Positions 24,405 through 33,360 are shown, numbered from the stretch's first letter. The stretch is DNA of 64,000 bases from Streptomyces phaeolivaceus (GCF_009184865.1 NZ_CP045096.1:7874001-7938000), one strand, 5' to 3'. The notes: generated from the letters alone by a model not told the origin. Numbers and translations: made by a program.

Positions 24405-24438
24405 CGGAGGGCAGTGGCGATCATGCCACTGCCCTCCG
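24405..24438 (-). terminator. Intrinsic terminator of the gluABCD operon
   Basis: Perfect 14-bp stem CGGAGGGCAGTGGC / GCCACTGCCCTCCG around a 6-nt loop (24419-24424). It sits 48 bp past the gluD stop and before the monooxygenase start, so it separates the two transcription units on the minus strand. A smaller 7-bp hairpin (CACCTGA 24472-24478, TCAGGTG 24486-24492) overlaps the gluD stop. Confidence 0.8.
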
Positions 24439-24485
24439 GGGAGCGAATCGGGGGACATCCTGGGCGGATGTCACCTGATCGTTCG

Positions 24486-25409
24486 TCAGGTGTCCTGCTT
24501 GTCGACGTAGGTGCCGAGGCCGGGCAGGCCGCCGCCTTCCCCGCCGGTGGCCGTCGTGCCGCCGACCGCCGCTGCCGGGAGCACGGCGCCCGTCGACTTC
24601 TTGCCCCGCCGCAGCCGCTGCTCCAGCCAGCTGGCGAAACTCGTGATGATGAAGTTCAGGACGATGTAGATGATCGCCACCACGACGAAGCTCTGGATGA
24701 CATTGGCGTAGACCGCGGCCAATGTCGCGCGCCCGCTGAGCAGTTCGGTGAAGCCGATCATCACGCCGCCGAGCGCGGTGTCCTTCACGATGACCACGAG
24801 CTGGCTGACGATGGCCGGCAGCATCACGGTGACGGCCTGCGGCAGCAGGATGGTGGACATCGTCTGGCCCTTGCGCAGACCGATCGCCTGGGCGGCCTCC
24901 GTCTGGCCCTTGGGGAGGGCGAGAATGCCGGCCCGTACGACCTCGGCGAGGACCGAGGCGTTGTACAGCACCAGGCCGGTGACGACCGCGTAGAGCTGCC
25001 GATCCTCGGTGGTGACGTCCGTCGAGCGGGCGAAGACCTCGTTGGCGAACAGCATCAGCAGCAGGACGGGGATGGCCCGGAAGAACTCGACCACCGCACC
25101 GGCCGGGATCCGCACCCACCGGTGGTCGGAGAGGCGCGCGATGCCGAAGAGCGCACCGAGGGGAAGCGCGATCACGATCGAGAACGCCATGGCCTTGAGC
25201 GTGTTGGCGAGGCCCGGCAGCAGATACGTGGTCCACGCCTCGGAGGTGAAGAACGGCTTCCAGAGCTTCCACTCCAGCTGGTTCTTGCTGTCCAGCGCCC
25301 GCCAGAGCCACCACGCCAGGAGCGCCATCAGGGCGACGAAGACCACCGTGAGGATCACGTTGCGCCGTTTGGCCCGGGGGCCGGGGGCGTCGTAGAGAAC
25401 GGAACTCAT
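24486..25409 (-). CDS. gluD: Glutamate ABC transporter permease GluD
   Basis: A 307-aa integral membrane protein of the His/Glu/Gln/Arg/opine permease family. About five or six membrane helices are seen after a polar N-terminus, starting RRNVILTVVFVALMALLAWW. The permease EAA loop is EVVRAGILALPKGQTEAAQAI. It ends in a basic region plus a Gly-rich tail. It pairs with GluC to form the membrane channel for glutamate import. Its start overlaps the gluC stop (ATGA, 25406-25409), so translation is coupled. Confidence 0.93.
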   Translation of the reverse strand: MSSVLYDAPGPRAKRRNVILTVVFVALMALLAWWLWRALDSKNQLEWKLWKPFFTSEAWTTYLLPGLANTLKAMAFSIVIALPLGALFGIARLSDHRWVRIPAGAVVEFFRAIPVLLLMLFANEVFARSTDVTTEDRQLYAVVTGLVLYNASVLAEVVRAGILALPKGQTEAAQAIGLRKGQTMSTILLPQAVTVMLPAIVSQLVVIVKDTALGGVMIGFTELLSGRATLAAVYANVIQSFVVVAIIYIVLNFIITSFASWLEQRLRRGKKSTGAVLPAAAVGGTTATGGEGGGLPGLGTYVDKQDT

Positions 25410-26083
25410 CGCTTCACCGCCAGTCGCTTGCTCAGCCAGCCGAGGATCAGGCCGGTGGGCAGAGTCAGTACCACGAACCCGAAGGCGAAGATCGCGCCGA
25501 TGAGCAGCGTCTGCGCCTCCTTCTCGATCATGCCCTTCATCAGGTAGGCAGCCTCAGCCACACCGATCGCGGCGGCCACGGTCGTGTTCTTCGTGAGCGC
25601 GATCAGGACGTTGGCCAGCGGGCCGATGACCGCGCGGAACGCCTGCGGCAGCACGATGAGGCCGAGAACCTGGGTGAAGCTCAGCCCGATGGCGCGGGCC
25701 GCCTCGGCCTGGCCGACGGGGACGGTGTTGATGCCGGACCGCAGCGCCTCGCAGACGAATGCGGCGGTGTAGGCCACGAAACCGAGAATGGCGAGTCGGA
25801 AGGCCTGGAGCTTGACGTCGCCGCCGGCGCCCATCGTCACCCGGAAGATGTCGGCGAGGCCGAGCGAGGTGAAGACGATGATGACGGTCAGCGGGATGTT
25901 CCGCACGACGTTCACATAGACGGCGCCGAAGCCGCGCATCAGGGGCACGGGGCTGACGCGCATGGCGGCCAGCAGGGTTCCCCAGATCAGAGAGCCGATG
26001 GCTGAGAAGACGGTGAGCTTGACCGTCATCCAGAACGCACCCAGAAAGGTTGGGTCGTTGTAGTTTGAAAGGAAGTCGAACAC
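25406..26083 (-). CDS. gluC: Glutamate ABC transporter permease GluC
   Basis: A 225-aa permease, MFDFLSNYNDPTFLGAFWMT, with hydrophobic helices around VKLTVFSAIGSLIWGTLLAA, PLTVIIVFTSLGL, and FAFGFVVLTLPTGLIL. The EAA loop is ALRSGINTVPVGQAEAARAI. It forms the transmembrane heterodimer with GluD. A hairpin in the 120-bp gap before it probably lowers its expression relative to gluB. Confidence 0.93.
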   Translation of the reverse strand: MFDFLSNYNDPTFLGAFWMTVKLTVFSAIGSLIWGTLLAAMRVSPVPLMRGFGAVYVNVVRNIPLTVIIVFTSLGLADIFRVTMGAGGDVKLQAFRLAILGFVAYTAAFVCEALRSGINTVPVGQAEAARAIGLSFTQVLGLIVLPQAFRAVIGPLANVLIALTKNTTVAAAIGVAEAAYLMKGMIEKEAQTLLIGAIFAFGFVVLTLPTGLILGWLSKRLAVKR

Positions 26084-26128
26084 TGTCTCCCGCGCTTCCG
26101 GGTGTGTGGCATACGAGGCAGGCGCACC

Positions 26129-26169
26129 GCGCCGCCGCCCTCACCGCGCTCTGCGGCGGGCGGCGGCGC
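26129..26169 (-). terminator. Intra-operon hairpin between gluB and gluC
   Basis: Perfect 12-bp stem GCGCCGCCGCCC (26129-26140) and GGGCGGCGGCGC (26158-26169) with a 17-nt loop. It lies 35 bp after gluB and 46 bp before gluC. No U-tract follows, so it looks like an mRNA-stabilising or partial-termination hairpin raising binding protein over permease. Confidence 0.75.
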
Positions 26170-26203
26170 GACTACGAGACCCGCGCTGGGTGCGGGTACC
26201 CGC

Positions 26204-27058
26204 TTACTTGACGATGTCGCCGATCTTCGGGGCGGGCTCGTTCTTGTAGTTCGCCGGGCCGAAGTTCTCCTTGACCGCGGTCTCCCAGGCGCCGTCGCTG
26301 ACCATCTTCTCCAGGGCGGCGTTGATCTTGTCGACGGTCGCCTTGTCGCCCTTCTTGACACCGATGCCGTAGTTCTCGTTGCTGAGCTTCAGGCCCGCGA
26401 GCTTGAACTGACCCTTGTAGTTCTCCTGCGCGGCGAAGCCCGCGAGGATGGAGTCGTCGGTGGTGACCGCGTCCACGGCACCGCTCTGCAGACCGGCGAT
26501 GCACTCCGAGTAGCCGCCGTACTCCTTCAGCTGCGCGTCCGGAGCGATGTCCTTCTTGACGTTCTCCGCCGAGGTGGAACCGGTCACCGAGCAGAGGATC
26601 TTGCCGTTGAGATCCGTGGCCTTGCTGATGTCCGAGTCCGCCTTCACCAGCAGGTCCTGGTGGGCCAGCAGGTAGGGGCCGGCGAAGTCGACCTTGTCCA
26701 GACGCTCGTCGTTGATCGAGTAGGTGGCCGCGATGAACTTGACGTCGCCGCGGGACAGCGCGTTCTCGCGGTCGGCGCTCTTGGTCTCGACGAACTCGAT
26801 CTGGTCGGGCTCGTAGCCGAGTTCCTTGGCCACGTACGTCGCCACGTCGACGTCGAAGCCGGCGAAGGAACCGTCGGGCTCCTTCAGGCCGAGACCGGGC
26901 TGGTCGTACTTGATACCGATCTTGATCTTGTCGCCGCCACCGGAGCCGGAACCGGAGCCCGAGCTGCTGTCGCTGCTGTCGTCACCACCACAGGCCGTGG
27001 CGGTGAGGGCGAGGACGAGGGCGGTGGCCGCTGCGGCGGAGGCCTTGCGAAGCTTCAT
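26204..27058 (-). CDS. gluB: Glutamate-binding lipoprotein GluB
   Basis: ATG 27058 is chosen over one three codons upstream because it opens the signal peptide MKLRKASAAAATALVLALTA. A lipobox (LTATAC) puts lipidated Cys at residue 23, followed by a Ser/Gly linker. The mature 260 residues are a family 3 (amino acid-binding) periplasmic-type fold (KIGIKYDQPGLGLKEPDGSF; GFDVDVATYVAKELG; VGVK-type hinge). It captures extracellular glutamate for GluCD. Normal length. Confidence 0.95.
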   Translation of the reverse strand: MKLRKASAAAATALVLALTATACGGDDSSDSSSGSGSGSGGGDKIKIGIKYDQPGLGLKEPDGSFAGFDVDVATYVAKELGYEPDQIEFVETKSADRENALSRGDVKFIAATYSINDERLDKVDFAGPYLLAHQDLLVKADSDISKATDLNGKILCSVTGSTSAENVKKDIAPDAQLKEYGGYSECIAGLQSGAVDAVTTDDSILAGFAAQENYKGQFKLAGLKLSNENYGIGVKKGDKATVDKINAALEKMVSDGAWETAVKENFGPANYKNEPAPKIGDIVK

Positions 27059-27140
27059 GGTGAACATCCTTTGAGTGGTGAAGAGATGCGGACCGTCATG
27101 GTGCGGGTGCCGGGGGCCGTGAACGGCTTCGGCAGGGCCG

Positions 27141-27917
27141 TCAGTGGTGCAGGATCTTCGACAGGAAGTCCTTGGCCCGGTCGCTGCGGGGGTTGCTGAA
27201 GAACTGGTCCGGCACAGCCTCTTCGACGATGCGGCCGTCCGCCATGAAGACCACCCGATTGGCGGCCGACCGGGCGAAGCCCATCTCGTGCGTGACCACG
27301 ACCATGGTCATGCCGTCCCGGGCGAGCTGCTGCATGACCTCCAGCACCTCGTTGATCATCTCGGGGTCGAGCGCCGAGGTCGGCTCGTCGAAGAGCATGA
27401 CCTTGGGGTCCATGGCCAGCGCCCGCGCGATCGCGACACGCTGCTGCTGACCGCCCGAGAGCTGCGCGGGGTACTTGTCCGCCTGGGTGCCGACACCGAC
27501 CCGGTCGAGCAGACCGCGCGCCTTCTCCTCGGCCTTGTTCTTGTCGGCCTTGCGGACCTTGATCTGCCCCAGCATCACGTTCTCGAGCACGGTCTTGTGC
27601 GCGAAGAGATTGAAAGACTGGAACACCATGCCGACGTCCGCACGCAGTCGTGCGAGTGCCTTGCCCTCCGCGGGCAGCGGCTTGCCGTCGATCCGGATGT
27701 CGCCGGAGTCGATCGACTCCAGCCGGTTGATGGTGCGGCACAGGGTGGACTTACCGGACCCTGAGGGTCCGATCACCACGACGACCTCGCCCCTGGTGAT
27801 CGTCAGATCGATGTCCTGGAGTACGTGCAACGCGCCGAAGTGCTTGTTGACGCTCTTCAGGACGACCAGGTCGTCGGCCGCGGGCACCGCGTCCTTGACC
27901 ACCGAAACTTCGGTCAT
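27141..27917 (-). CDS. gluA: Glutamate ABC transporter ATP-binding protein GluA
   Basis: 258 aa, ATG at 27917, preceded by a strong GAGGAGGACGGAG. Walker [10 protein letters not shown] at residues 50-58, the signature LSGGQQQR, Walker B region [15 protein letters not shown] and the H-loop ([12 protein letters not shown]) are all there. It energises GluCD. First gene of a four-gene operon; 82 bp separate it from gluB. Confidence 0.95.
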   Translation of the reverse strand: MTEVSVVKDAVPAADDLVVLKSVNKHFGALHVLQDIDLTITRGEVVVVIGPSGSGKSTLCRTINRLESIDSGDIRIDGKPLPAEGKALARLRADVGMVFQSFNLFAHKTVLENVMLGQIKVRKADKNKAEEKARGLLDRVGVGTQADKYPAQLSGGQQQRVAIARALAMDPKVMLFDEPTSALDPEMINEVLEVMQQLARDGMTMVVVTHEMGFARSAANRVVFMADGRIVEEAVPDQFFSNPRSDRAKDFLSKILHH

Positions 27918-28235
27918 CGCTTTGTGGCTCCGTCCTCCTCGGTTTCGGAGGACAGTAGTGACCTGCGACGACCAGCGTCATTACATCTGAGCGAGAATTG
28001 AGCATAACGATCTGGTAGCCGGACGGACACTGCACGTGACGGGCCTGGGCGGGGCGTTTCGGCTGGGTAACGGAACCCGCCGGGAACTCGTACGGCCTTG
28101 ACGGCGTCCTCACTCATCAGTGTGACTGCGAAGAGGCCGACGCGCGCGTCCCGGGATGCGAATCCGCGTAATGTGTGCCAGCCGAGGCGTACAGATGACC
28201 GAAACACGCTCTCCAACGAACCGGAAGGGGCCGGA
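27918..28235. promoter_or_regulatory. Divergent intergenic region between gluA and the response regulator gene
   Basis: The 318-bp gap holds the promoters of both divergent units. The gluA ribosome-binding site (GAGGAGGACGGAG) and the regulator's site (GGAAGGGG) lie at its ends. GGAAC sequences around 28070-28080 could belong to an ECF-type -35 box, but no paired -10 was found. No further operator was recognised. Confidence 0.4.
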
Positions 28236-28922
28236 ATGAGGCTGCTCCTCGTCGAGGACGACAACCATGTCGCCGCCGCCCTGTCCGCGGTCCTGGCCCG
28301 GCACGGCTTCGACGTCACCCACGCCCGCAGCGGCGAGGAGGCGCTCCAGGCGCTCGTCCCGGAGGGCAACGGCTTCGGGGTCGTCCTGCTCGACCTGGGC
28401 CTGCCCGACCAGGACGGATACGAGGTCTGCGGCAAGATCCGCAAGCGCACCAGCACCCCGGTGATCATGGTGACGGCCCGTTCCGACGTACGCTCCCGGA
28501 TCCACGGCCTCAACCTCGGCGCAGACGACTACGTGGTCAAGCCGTACGACACCGGTGAGCTGCTGGCCCGTATCCATGCCGTCGCCCGGCGCCGGGCGCC
28601 CGACGAGGCGGCGGCCTCCGGTGACAGCGGGCTGCGTCTCGGGTCCGTGCTGATCGAGCTGCCCACCCGCCAGGTCAGTGTGGACGGCTCGGTCGTCCAG
28701 CTGACGCGGAAGGAGTTCGATCTGCTCGCGCTGCTGGCCCAGCGGCCCGGGGTGGTCTTCCGCCGGGAACAGATCATCAGCGAGGTGTGGCGGACCAGTT
28801 GGGAAGGGACCGGCCGCACCCTGGAAGTGCATGTCGCCTCGCTGCGGTCCAAGCTGCGGATGCCCGCCCTGATCGAGACGGTGCGCGGGGTCGGCTACCG
28901 GCTGGTCGCCCCGACGCCGTAG
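28236..28922 (+). CDS. OmpR/PhoB-family response regulator
   Basis: ATG 28236 with GGAAGGGG about 6 bases upstream; 228 aa. The receiver domain (MRLLLVEDDNHVAAALSAVL, residues 1-118) has the acidic pair Glu8/Asp9, phospho-acceptor Asp53 (VVLLDLGLPD), Thr81-region MVTARSD and Lys104-region VVKPYD. The winged-helix DNA-binding domain covers residues ~135-228 (LTRKEFDLLALLAQRPGVVF, RTLEVHVASLRSKL). It is followed by its histidine kinase one base later. Target genes unknown; the gluABCD operon is divergent and adjacent. Confidence 0.93.
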   Translation: MRLLLVEDDNHVAAALSAVLARHGFDVTHARSGEEALQALVPEGNGFGVVLLDLGLPDQDGYEVCGKIRKRTSTPVIMVTARSDVRSRIHGLNLGADDYVVKPYDTGELLARIHAVARRRAPDEAAASGDSGLRLGSVLIELPTRQVSVDGSVVQLTRKEFDLLALLAQRPGVVFRREQIISEVWRTSWEGTGRTLEVHVASLRSKLRMPALIETVRGVGYRLVAPTP

Positions 28923-28923
28923 C

Positions 28924-30345
28924 GTGCCCCGCGTGCGCACTCGTCTTCTTCCGCTGCTCATCGTCCTGATGGCCGCCGTGCTGCTGGCCCTCGGCATCCC
29001 GCTGGCGGTGAGCCTCGCGGCGGCGCGGCAGCAGGAGGTGGTCGTCGACCGCATCGACGACACGGCGCGCTTCGCCTCCCTCGCCCAGTTCGTCACCGAG
29101 CGTCCGAGCGGCTCCCGCGTGGAGACGACGGACGGCCGCGGCGAGACCCTGCAGCGGGAGCTGGAGCAGTACGAGAAGGTGTACGGCATCAAGGTCGGTG
29201 TCTTCTACCGGGAGAAGAGCCAGTCGGCCATGGCCAACGCCCCCCACGACTGGGGCCGGCCCACGGAGGGCGAAGGACTCGCCGCCCTCAAGGAAGCACT
29301 GCTGGGGCGCCGCCCGCACGATCCGAAGCAGGTGTGGCCGTGGCAGGAGGGCCGGCTCGTCGTCGCCTCGCCCGTCATCCACGACGGTGACGTCGTCGCC
29401 GCCGTCGTCACGGACTCGCCCACCGATCAGATGCGCTCCAAGATCCTGCGTGGCTGGCTGATCATCGGAGCCGGTGAGATCGCCGCGATGCTCCTCGCCG
29501 TCGGCGCCGCGCTGCGGCTCACCGGCTGGGTCCTCAAGCCCGTCCGGGTGCTCGACGTCACCACCCACGCCATCGCCTCCGGACGCCTCAAGTCACGGGT
29601 CGCGGTGGCCAGCGGGCCGCCCGAACTCCGGCGCCTGGCACGGTCGTTCAACGAGATGGCCGACAACGTCGAGGATGTGCTGGAGCAGCAGCGCGCCTTC
29701 GTCGCGGACGCCTCCCACCAACTCCGCAACCCGCTGGCCGCGTTGCTGCTGCGCATCGATCTGCTCGCGCTCGAACTGCCCGAGGCCAACGAGGAGATCG
29801 CCTCCGTCCGCACCGAGGGCAAGCGGCTCGCCTCGGTCCTCGACGACCTGCTCGATCTGGCGCTCGCCGAGCACGCGGAGTCCGATCTGCGGCTGATCGA
29901 CGTGGGCGAGCTGACCGCCGAGCGGGTCGCGTCCTGGTCGCCGCTGGCCGCCGACAAGGGCGTGACGCTGGCCGGCAACTGCCCGGCCACCACCGCCTGG
30001 GCCGACCCCATCGCCCTGTCCAGCGCCCTGGACGCGGTGATCGACAACGCGCTGAAGTTCACGCCCGCCGGGGAGAGTGTCGAGGTCCGGGTCGCGTCCA
30101 ACGGCGAGACCTCCACGGTCGTCGTCACGGACGGCGGGCCCGGTCTCAGCGACGAGGAGCTGGAGCGCGTCGGCGACCGCTTCTGGCGCAGTACCGCGCA
30201 CCAGAACATCAAGGGCTCCGGCCTCGGGCTCTCCATCTCCCGGGCGCTGATCGTGGCGGGCGGCGGCTCCATCGGGTACGCCCACCACGAGCCGCACGGG
30301 CTGCGGGTGACGGTGACGGTGCCGCGGTCGCGCCCGCCGGTCTGA
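28924..30345 (+). CDS. Sensor histidine kinase
   Basis: GTG at 28924 gives 473 aa. Two membrane helices frame the extracellular sensor: LLPLLIVLMAAVLLALGIPL near the N-terminus and GWLIIGAGEIAAMLLAVGAA at about residue 180. A HAMP domain follows. The phosphorylated His is His265 in DASHQLRNPLAALLLRIDLL. The ATPase domain has N-box DAVIDNALKFTP, G1 VTDGGPGLS and G2 GSGLGLSIS. The extracellular ~120 residues show no named sensor fold; signal unknown. It pairs with the adjacent regulator. Confidence 0.92.
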   Translation: MPRVRTRLLPLLIVLMAAVLLALGIPLAVSLAAARQQEVVVDRIDDTARFASLAQFVTERPSGSRVETTDGRGETLQRELEQYEKVYGIKVGVFYREKSQSAMANAPHDWGRPTEGEGLAALKEALLGRRPHDPKQVWPWQEGRLVVASPVIHDGDVVAAVVTDSPTDQMRSKILRGWLIIGAGEIAAMLLAVGAALRLTGWVLKPVRVLDVTTHAIASGRLKSRVAVASGPPELRRLARSFNEMADNVEDVLEQQRAFVADASHQLRNPLAALLLRIDLLALELPEANEEIASVRTEGKRLASVLDDLLDLALAEHAESDLRLIDVGELTAERVASWSPLAADKGVTLAGNCPATTAWADPIALSSALDAVIDNALKFTPAGESVEVRVASNGETSTVVVTDGGPGLSDEELERVGDRFWRSTAHQNIKGSGLGLSISRALIVAGGGSIGYAHHEPHGLRVTVTVPRSRPPV

Positions 30346-30384
30346 TACCGAGCGGGCCCGTCACGTCAGGCGTCGCGCGTCGTG

Positions 30385-31380
30385 CTACGGCTTCACCGAC
30401 AGGTAGTACGCGCGGGCGCCCTCGTGCAGTGGCAGTGGGTCCGTGTAGATCGCGGTGCGCAGGTCCACGACCTGGGCGGCGTGGACGTCCTCGCCGATCT
30501 TGTCCCGGCTCTTCAGGACGACGCGGGTCAGCCACTCGACGAGCCGGGGGTCCATGTCCTCGCGGGTGATGAGCAGGTTGGCCACGGTCAGGGTGGGCAC
30601 GGAACCGGAGAGGACGGAGTAGGCGTCGGTGGGCACCACGGACGTCCGGTAGTGACTGAAGACTCCGCCCTGGTCGTGCAGCTTCGTCACCAGGTCACTG
30701 CTGATCGGAACGAGCCGGAAGTTGTACTTCTGCTGATCCGCGAGGTTGGTCAGCCCCTTCGTGGGGAGCCCGCCCGACCAGAAGAAGGCGTCGATCTTGC
30801 CGGTGCGCAGCGCTTCGGGACTCGTTCCGATGGTGTCCGGCCGCGCGTCTATGTCCTTGTCGATGTCCAGTCCGTCCGCCGCCAGCAGGCGTTCGGCGAT
30901 CAGCCGTACGCCCGAGCCCTCGGGGCCGACGGCGACCCGTTTGCCCTTCAGCTCGGAGACGTTCTGGATGGTCGAGTCGGCGGGCACGACCAACTGCATG
31001 TAGTCGTCGTACAGGCGCGCCACGCCGCGCAGCTTCTCGGCGCCGGGACGGCCCTCCTCGATGTACGTCTGCACGGCGTCGGCCGCGGCGATGGCGACGT
31101 CGGCCTCCCCGGTGGCCACCGCGCGGACGTTGTCCTGGGAGCCGTCGCTGGCCTCCAGGTCGACCCGCAGGCCCGGCATGTCCCCGACGATCGCGGTGCG
31201 CAGCTGGTTGCCGTACTGCTGGTAGACGCCTCGGGGGGCTCCGGTCATGAACGTGATCGTCCCGGTCGGCGCTTCCTCGCGCGGCCACAGCCACCAGGCG
31301 AGCAGTCCGAGGACCACCAGCGCGGCCACCGAGCCCAGCAGCGCGTGCCGCTTGGCGATGCGGGGGAGTACCTGGACCAT
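30385..31380 (-). CDS. TAXI-family TRAP-type solute-binding protein
   Basis: ATG 31380 (MVQVLPRIAKRHALLGSVAA) gives 331 aa with an N-terminal membrane anchor (residues ~12-32: LLGSVAALVVLGLLAWWLW). The rest is an extracytoplasmic alpha/beta binding fold of the TAXI family: TFMTGAPRGVYQQYGNQLRT, EASDGSQDNVRAVATGEADV, LKGKRVAVGPEGSGVRLIAE and a KIDAFFWSGGLPTKGLTNL hinge. No TRAP membrane subunits are adjacent. It may work with a transporter elsewhere or as a sensor partner. It is convergent with the histidine kinase gene (39-bp gap), suggesting association with that system. Confidence 0.85.
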   Translation of the reverse strand: MVQVLPRIAKRHALLGSVAALVVLGLLAWWLWPREEAPTGTITFMTGAPRGVYQQYGNQLRTAIVGDMPGLRVDLEASDGSQDNVRAVATGEADVAIAAADAVQTYIEEGRPGAEKLRGVARLYDDYMQLVVPADSTIQNVSELKGKRVAVGPEGSGVRLIAERLLAADGLDIDKDIDARPDTIGTSPEALRTGKIDAFFWSGGLPTKGLTNLADQQKYNFRLVPISSDLVTKLHDQGGVFSHYRTSVVPTDAYSVLSGSVPTLTVANLLITREDMDPRLVEWLTRVVLKSRDKIGEDVHAAQVVDLRTAIYTDPLPLHEGARAYYLSVKP

Positions 31381-31475
31381 GCGACGAGATCCTGCCAGGT
31401 CACCGGACGGGCGGCCAGGGTCGGACCCATCCGGTGCGAGGCTGTGACCTGGGGGCCGCGACCTTGTTCTTCGGG

Positions 31476-31541
31476 TGCGGGTGCGTGGGGCTTCTCGCGC
31501 CCACGCGGCGGAGCCGCGTATCGGATACAGCCCCGCGCCCC
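31476..31541. repeat. Dispersed Streptomyces repeat, copy B
   Basis: Homologous to 8535-8603 and 59177-59251. Contains CACGCGGCGGAGCCGC and CAGCCCCGCGCCCCT; directly abuts the terminator of the PGRP gene. Lies in the intergenic region between the TAXI gene (start 31380) and the PGRP stop. Confidence 0.65.
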
Positions 31542-31574
31542 TGAAAGGACAGGGGCTGCGCCCCTGTCCTTTCA
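31542..31574 (-). terminator. Terminator of the PGRP amidase gene
   Basis: Perfect 14-bp stem TGAAAGGACAGGGG / CCCCTGTCCTTTCA with a 5-nt loop (31556-31560). The stem begins within the PGRP stop codon (31572-31574). This is a strong intrinsic-type terminator hairpin, without a clear U-tract. Confidence 0.75.
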
Positions 31575-32723
31575 TCGGCCCGTTGCCACCGCCGTGCGCA
31601 GGCGCTCCAGCTCTCCGTACATCACCTCGCCGGGGCACTCCGTCGCCAGCCAGTCGCGGTGGCCGCTGATCTCGGCGACCTCCTTCTGGGTGCCGTTGAC
31701 CGGGTTGGTGTAGGTGACGCGGGCCTGCGGGTCGACGCCGTGCTGGCGGACCAGGACCTTCACCAGCCGGGTCAGCGCGGCGCGGGCGGCCTCCTTCGGG
31801 CCCTGCTCGGTGAAGGTGCCGAGCAGGGCGATACCGAGGTTGCCGGAGTTGAAGCCGCCGACGTGGAAGGCGGTCACCAGCTTGCCGTCGGCGTCGTGCG
31901 CGGGCAGACCGTCGGTACCGGAGTAGCGGCCCTCGTAGATACGGCCCGCCTCGTCGATGAGGAAGTGGTAGCCGATGTCGCCCCAGTCGTTGGTGACGGC
32001 GTGCAGCTGGTAGATCGCGCGGACCGTGGCGGCCGGGTCCGGGTCGTCGTTGGCCATGGCCGTGTGGTGCACGGTGATCGTCTGGAACGGGTAGAACGCG
32101 GTCGGCGAGTTCTCCGTGCCGTCCGGCTTGAACCGCAGCGACTCGTCGGCGCCCCAGGCGGCCCGGGTGAGGAACTCGACACCCCGGACACGGGTGGGGT
32201 CGGAGGGCACGGTCACCTTGCGGTCCGGGCCGTGCCGTGTGTCCAGCGCCAGCGAGCGCAGGCCGGTCGCGCCGTCGGGCGCCTTCAGCTCGTAGCCGGC
32301 GGCCCGGTCGGTCGCGAGCAGGACACCGCCGCCGTTGGCCACCGAGCAGCCGCCGTCGCCGAGGGACTTCCACGCGCCCTGGGCGCCGTCGGCGTCCGTC
32401 AGCCGGATGCCGCCGCCGGTGGTCTCGTCGGTGCCGCCCCAGCGGACGCCCACATAGCCGATGGGGAAGGCCGCCTCGACCGGTGCCTCGCCGGTGGCGG
32501 CCTCGCTGCGGGTCTTCGGGAAGGTCTCGGTCGTCGTACCGGCCTTGGTCTCCGCCGCGGTGCCGGTGTCCGCGGCGTCCGCGGTGCCGGAGTCGCCGGT
32601 CGTGGCCATCACGGTCGGGGTGATCACGGCGCCGGCCGCGACCGCGCCCGCGGCGCCGATCACGGCACGACGGGTCACCCGGGACCTCGCCCGGTGGGTG
32701 GGGGAGGTGGGGGGAACGCTCAC
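31572..32723 (-). CDS. Tat-exported peptidoglycan recognition protein / N-acetylmuramoyl-L-alanine amidase
   Basis: 383 aa. A twin-arginine signal (RVTRRAVIGAAGAVAAGAVI, RR at about residues 18-19) predicts Tat export. The C-terminal ~190 residues form a PGRP/amidase_2 domain with YPFQTITVHHTAMAND, DIGYHFLIDEAGRIYEGR and KLVTAFHVGGFNSGNLGIAL, giving the usual Zn-ligand His set (HH..., H, and C or H later: ISGHRDW). It probably cleaves or recognises cell wall peptidoglycan. The linker upstream (residues ~50-150) has no known domain. Divergent from a MazG-like gene. Confidence 0.9.
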   Translation of the reverse strand: MSVPPTSPTHRARSRVTRRAVIGAAGAVAAGAVITPTVMATTGDSGTADAADTGTAAETKAGTTTETFPKTRSEAATGEAPVEAAFPIGYVGVRWGGTDETTGGGIRLTDADGAQGAWKSLGDGGCSVANGGGVLLATDRAAGYELKAPDGATGLRSLALDTRHGPDRKVTVPSDPTRVRGVEFLTRAAWGADESLRFKPDGTENSPTAFYPFQTITVHHTAMANDDPDPAATVRAIYQLHAVTNDWGDIGYHFLIDEAGRIYEGRYSGTDGLPAHDADGKLVTAFHVGGFNSGNLGIALLGTFTEQGPKEAARAALTRLVKVLVRQHGVDPQARVTYTNPVNGTQKEVAEISGHRDWLATECPGEVMYGELERLRTAVATGR

Positions 32724-32937
32724 GATGGGTCCTCAATCGCTCGGGGTGGTACGAGGTGGTACGTGAAGACACAACGGAGAGTACAGAGTGGAGTCACCGG
32801 TTCCGGCACCTGCCCCCTGTGCTGACGCAACGTCAAAGATCCATGACGCAAAGGGACTTGGTGTGTCATGACCGTACGGGACGGACAGGGCTGTCGGCGC
32901 GGGGCCGGCCGGTCGACGGGATCGATAGGGTCGCCGG
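32724..32937. promoter_or_regulatory. Divergent intergenic region between PGRP and MazG-like genes
   Basis: Contains the promoters of both genes. TGACGCAA repeats start at 32823 and 32844, 21 bp apart; the first is part of the TGACG-CAA-CGTCA palindrome (32823-32835). These could bind a dimeric regulator, but this is unproven. No other element seen. Confidence 0.35.
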
Positions 32938-33333
32938 ATGAGTTCCTCTCCCGCTCGCCTGGTCCGCGAGTTCCATCGGGCCTTCGGCCTCGACGCCCGT
33001 ACCGCGCCCACCGAGGTCTCGCCCGCACTGGCCGCCCACCGGGGTGAGCTGCTGGCCGAGGAGGCCGCCGAGGTCGCCGAGGTGGCGGTCGACGGCCCGC
33101 TCGACCGGCTGGCCCACGAACTGGCCGACGTGGTGTACGTGGCGTACGGCACCGCCCTCGTGCACGGCATCGACCTCGACGAGGTGATCGCCGAGATCCA
33201 CCGCTCCAACATGACGAAGCTGGGCCCCGACGGGCGGGTGGCCCGCCGGGACGACGGCAAGGTGCTCAAGGGGGACCACTACCGGGCGCCCGATGTCTCC
33301 GCAGTGCTGCGCGAGCAGGGCTGGTCCGGGTGA
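32938..33333 (+). CDS. MazG-like nucleotide pyrophosphohydrolase domain protein
   Basis: 131 aa, ATG 32938. The MazG/all-alpha NTP pyrophosphatase pattern ExxE...ExxD is seen as LLAEEAAEVAEV and LAHELADVVYVAYGTALVHG. LDEVIAEIHRSNMTKLGPDG continues the fold. This superfamily hydrolyses nucleoside triphosphates. The gene is convergent with the accessory locus boundary and is a small single-gene unit. Specific substrate cannot be inferred. Confidence 0.85.
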   Translation: MSSSPARLVREFHRAFGLDARTAPTEVSPALAAHRGELLAEEAAEVAEVAVDGPLDRLAHELADVVYVAYGTALVHGIDLDEVIAEIHRSNMTKLGPDGRVARRDDGKVLKGDHYRAPDVSAVLREQGWSG

Positions 33334-33334
33334 G

Positions 33335-33349
33335 CGCCCCGGCGGGGCG
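33335..33349. terminator. Small bidirectional hairpin between the MazG-like and accessory genes
   Basis: CGCCCC-GGC-GGGGCG (33335-33349) is a short 6-bp stem in the 27-bp space between the convergent stop codons. It could end transcription from both sides, but is weak evidence alone. Confidence 0.3.
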
Positions 33350-33360
33350 GACCGGGATGC

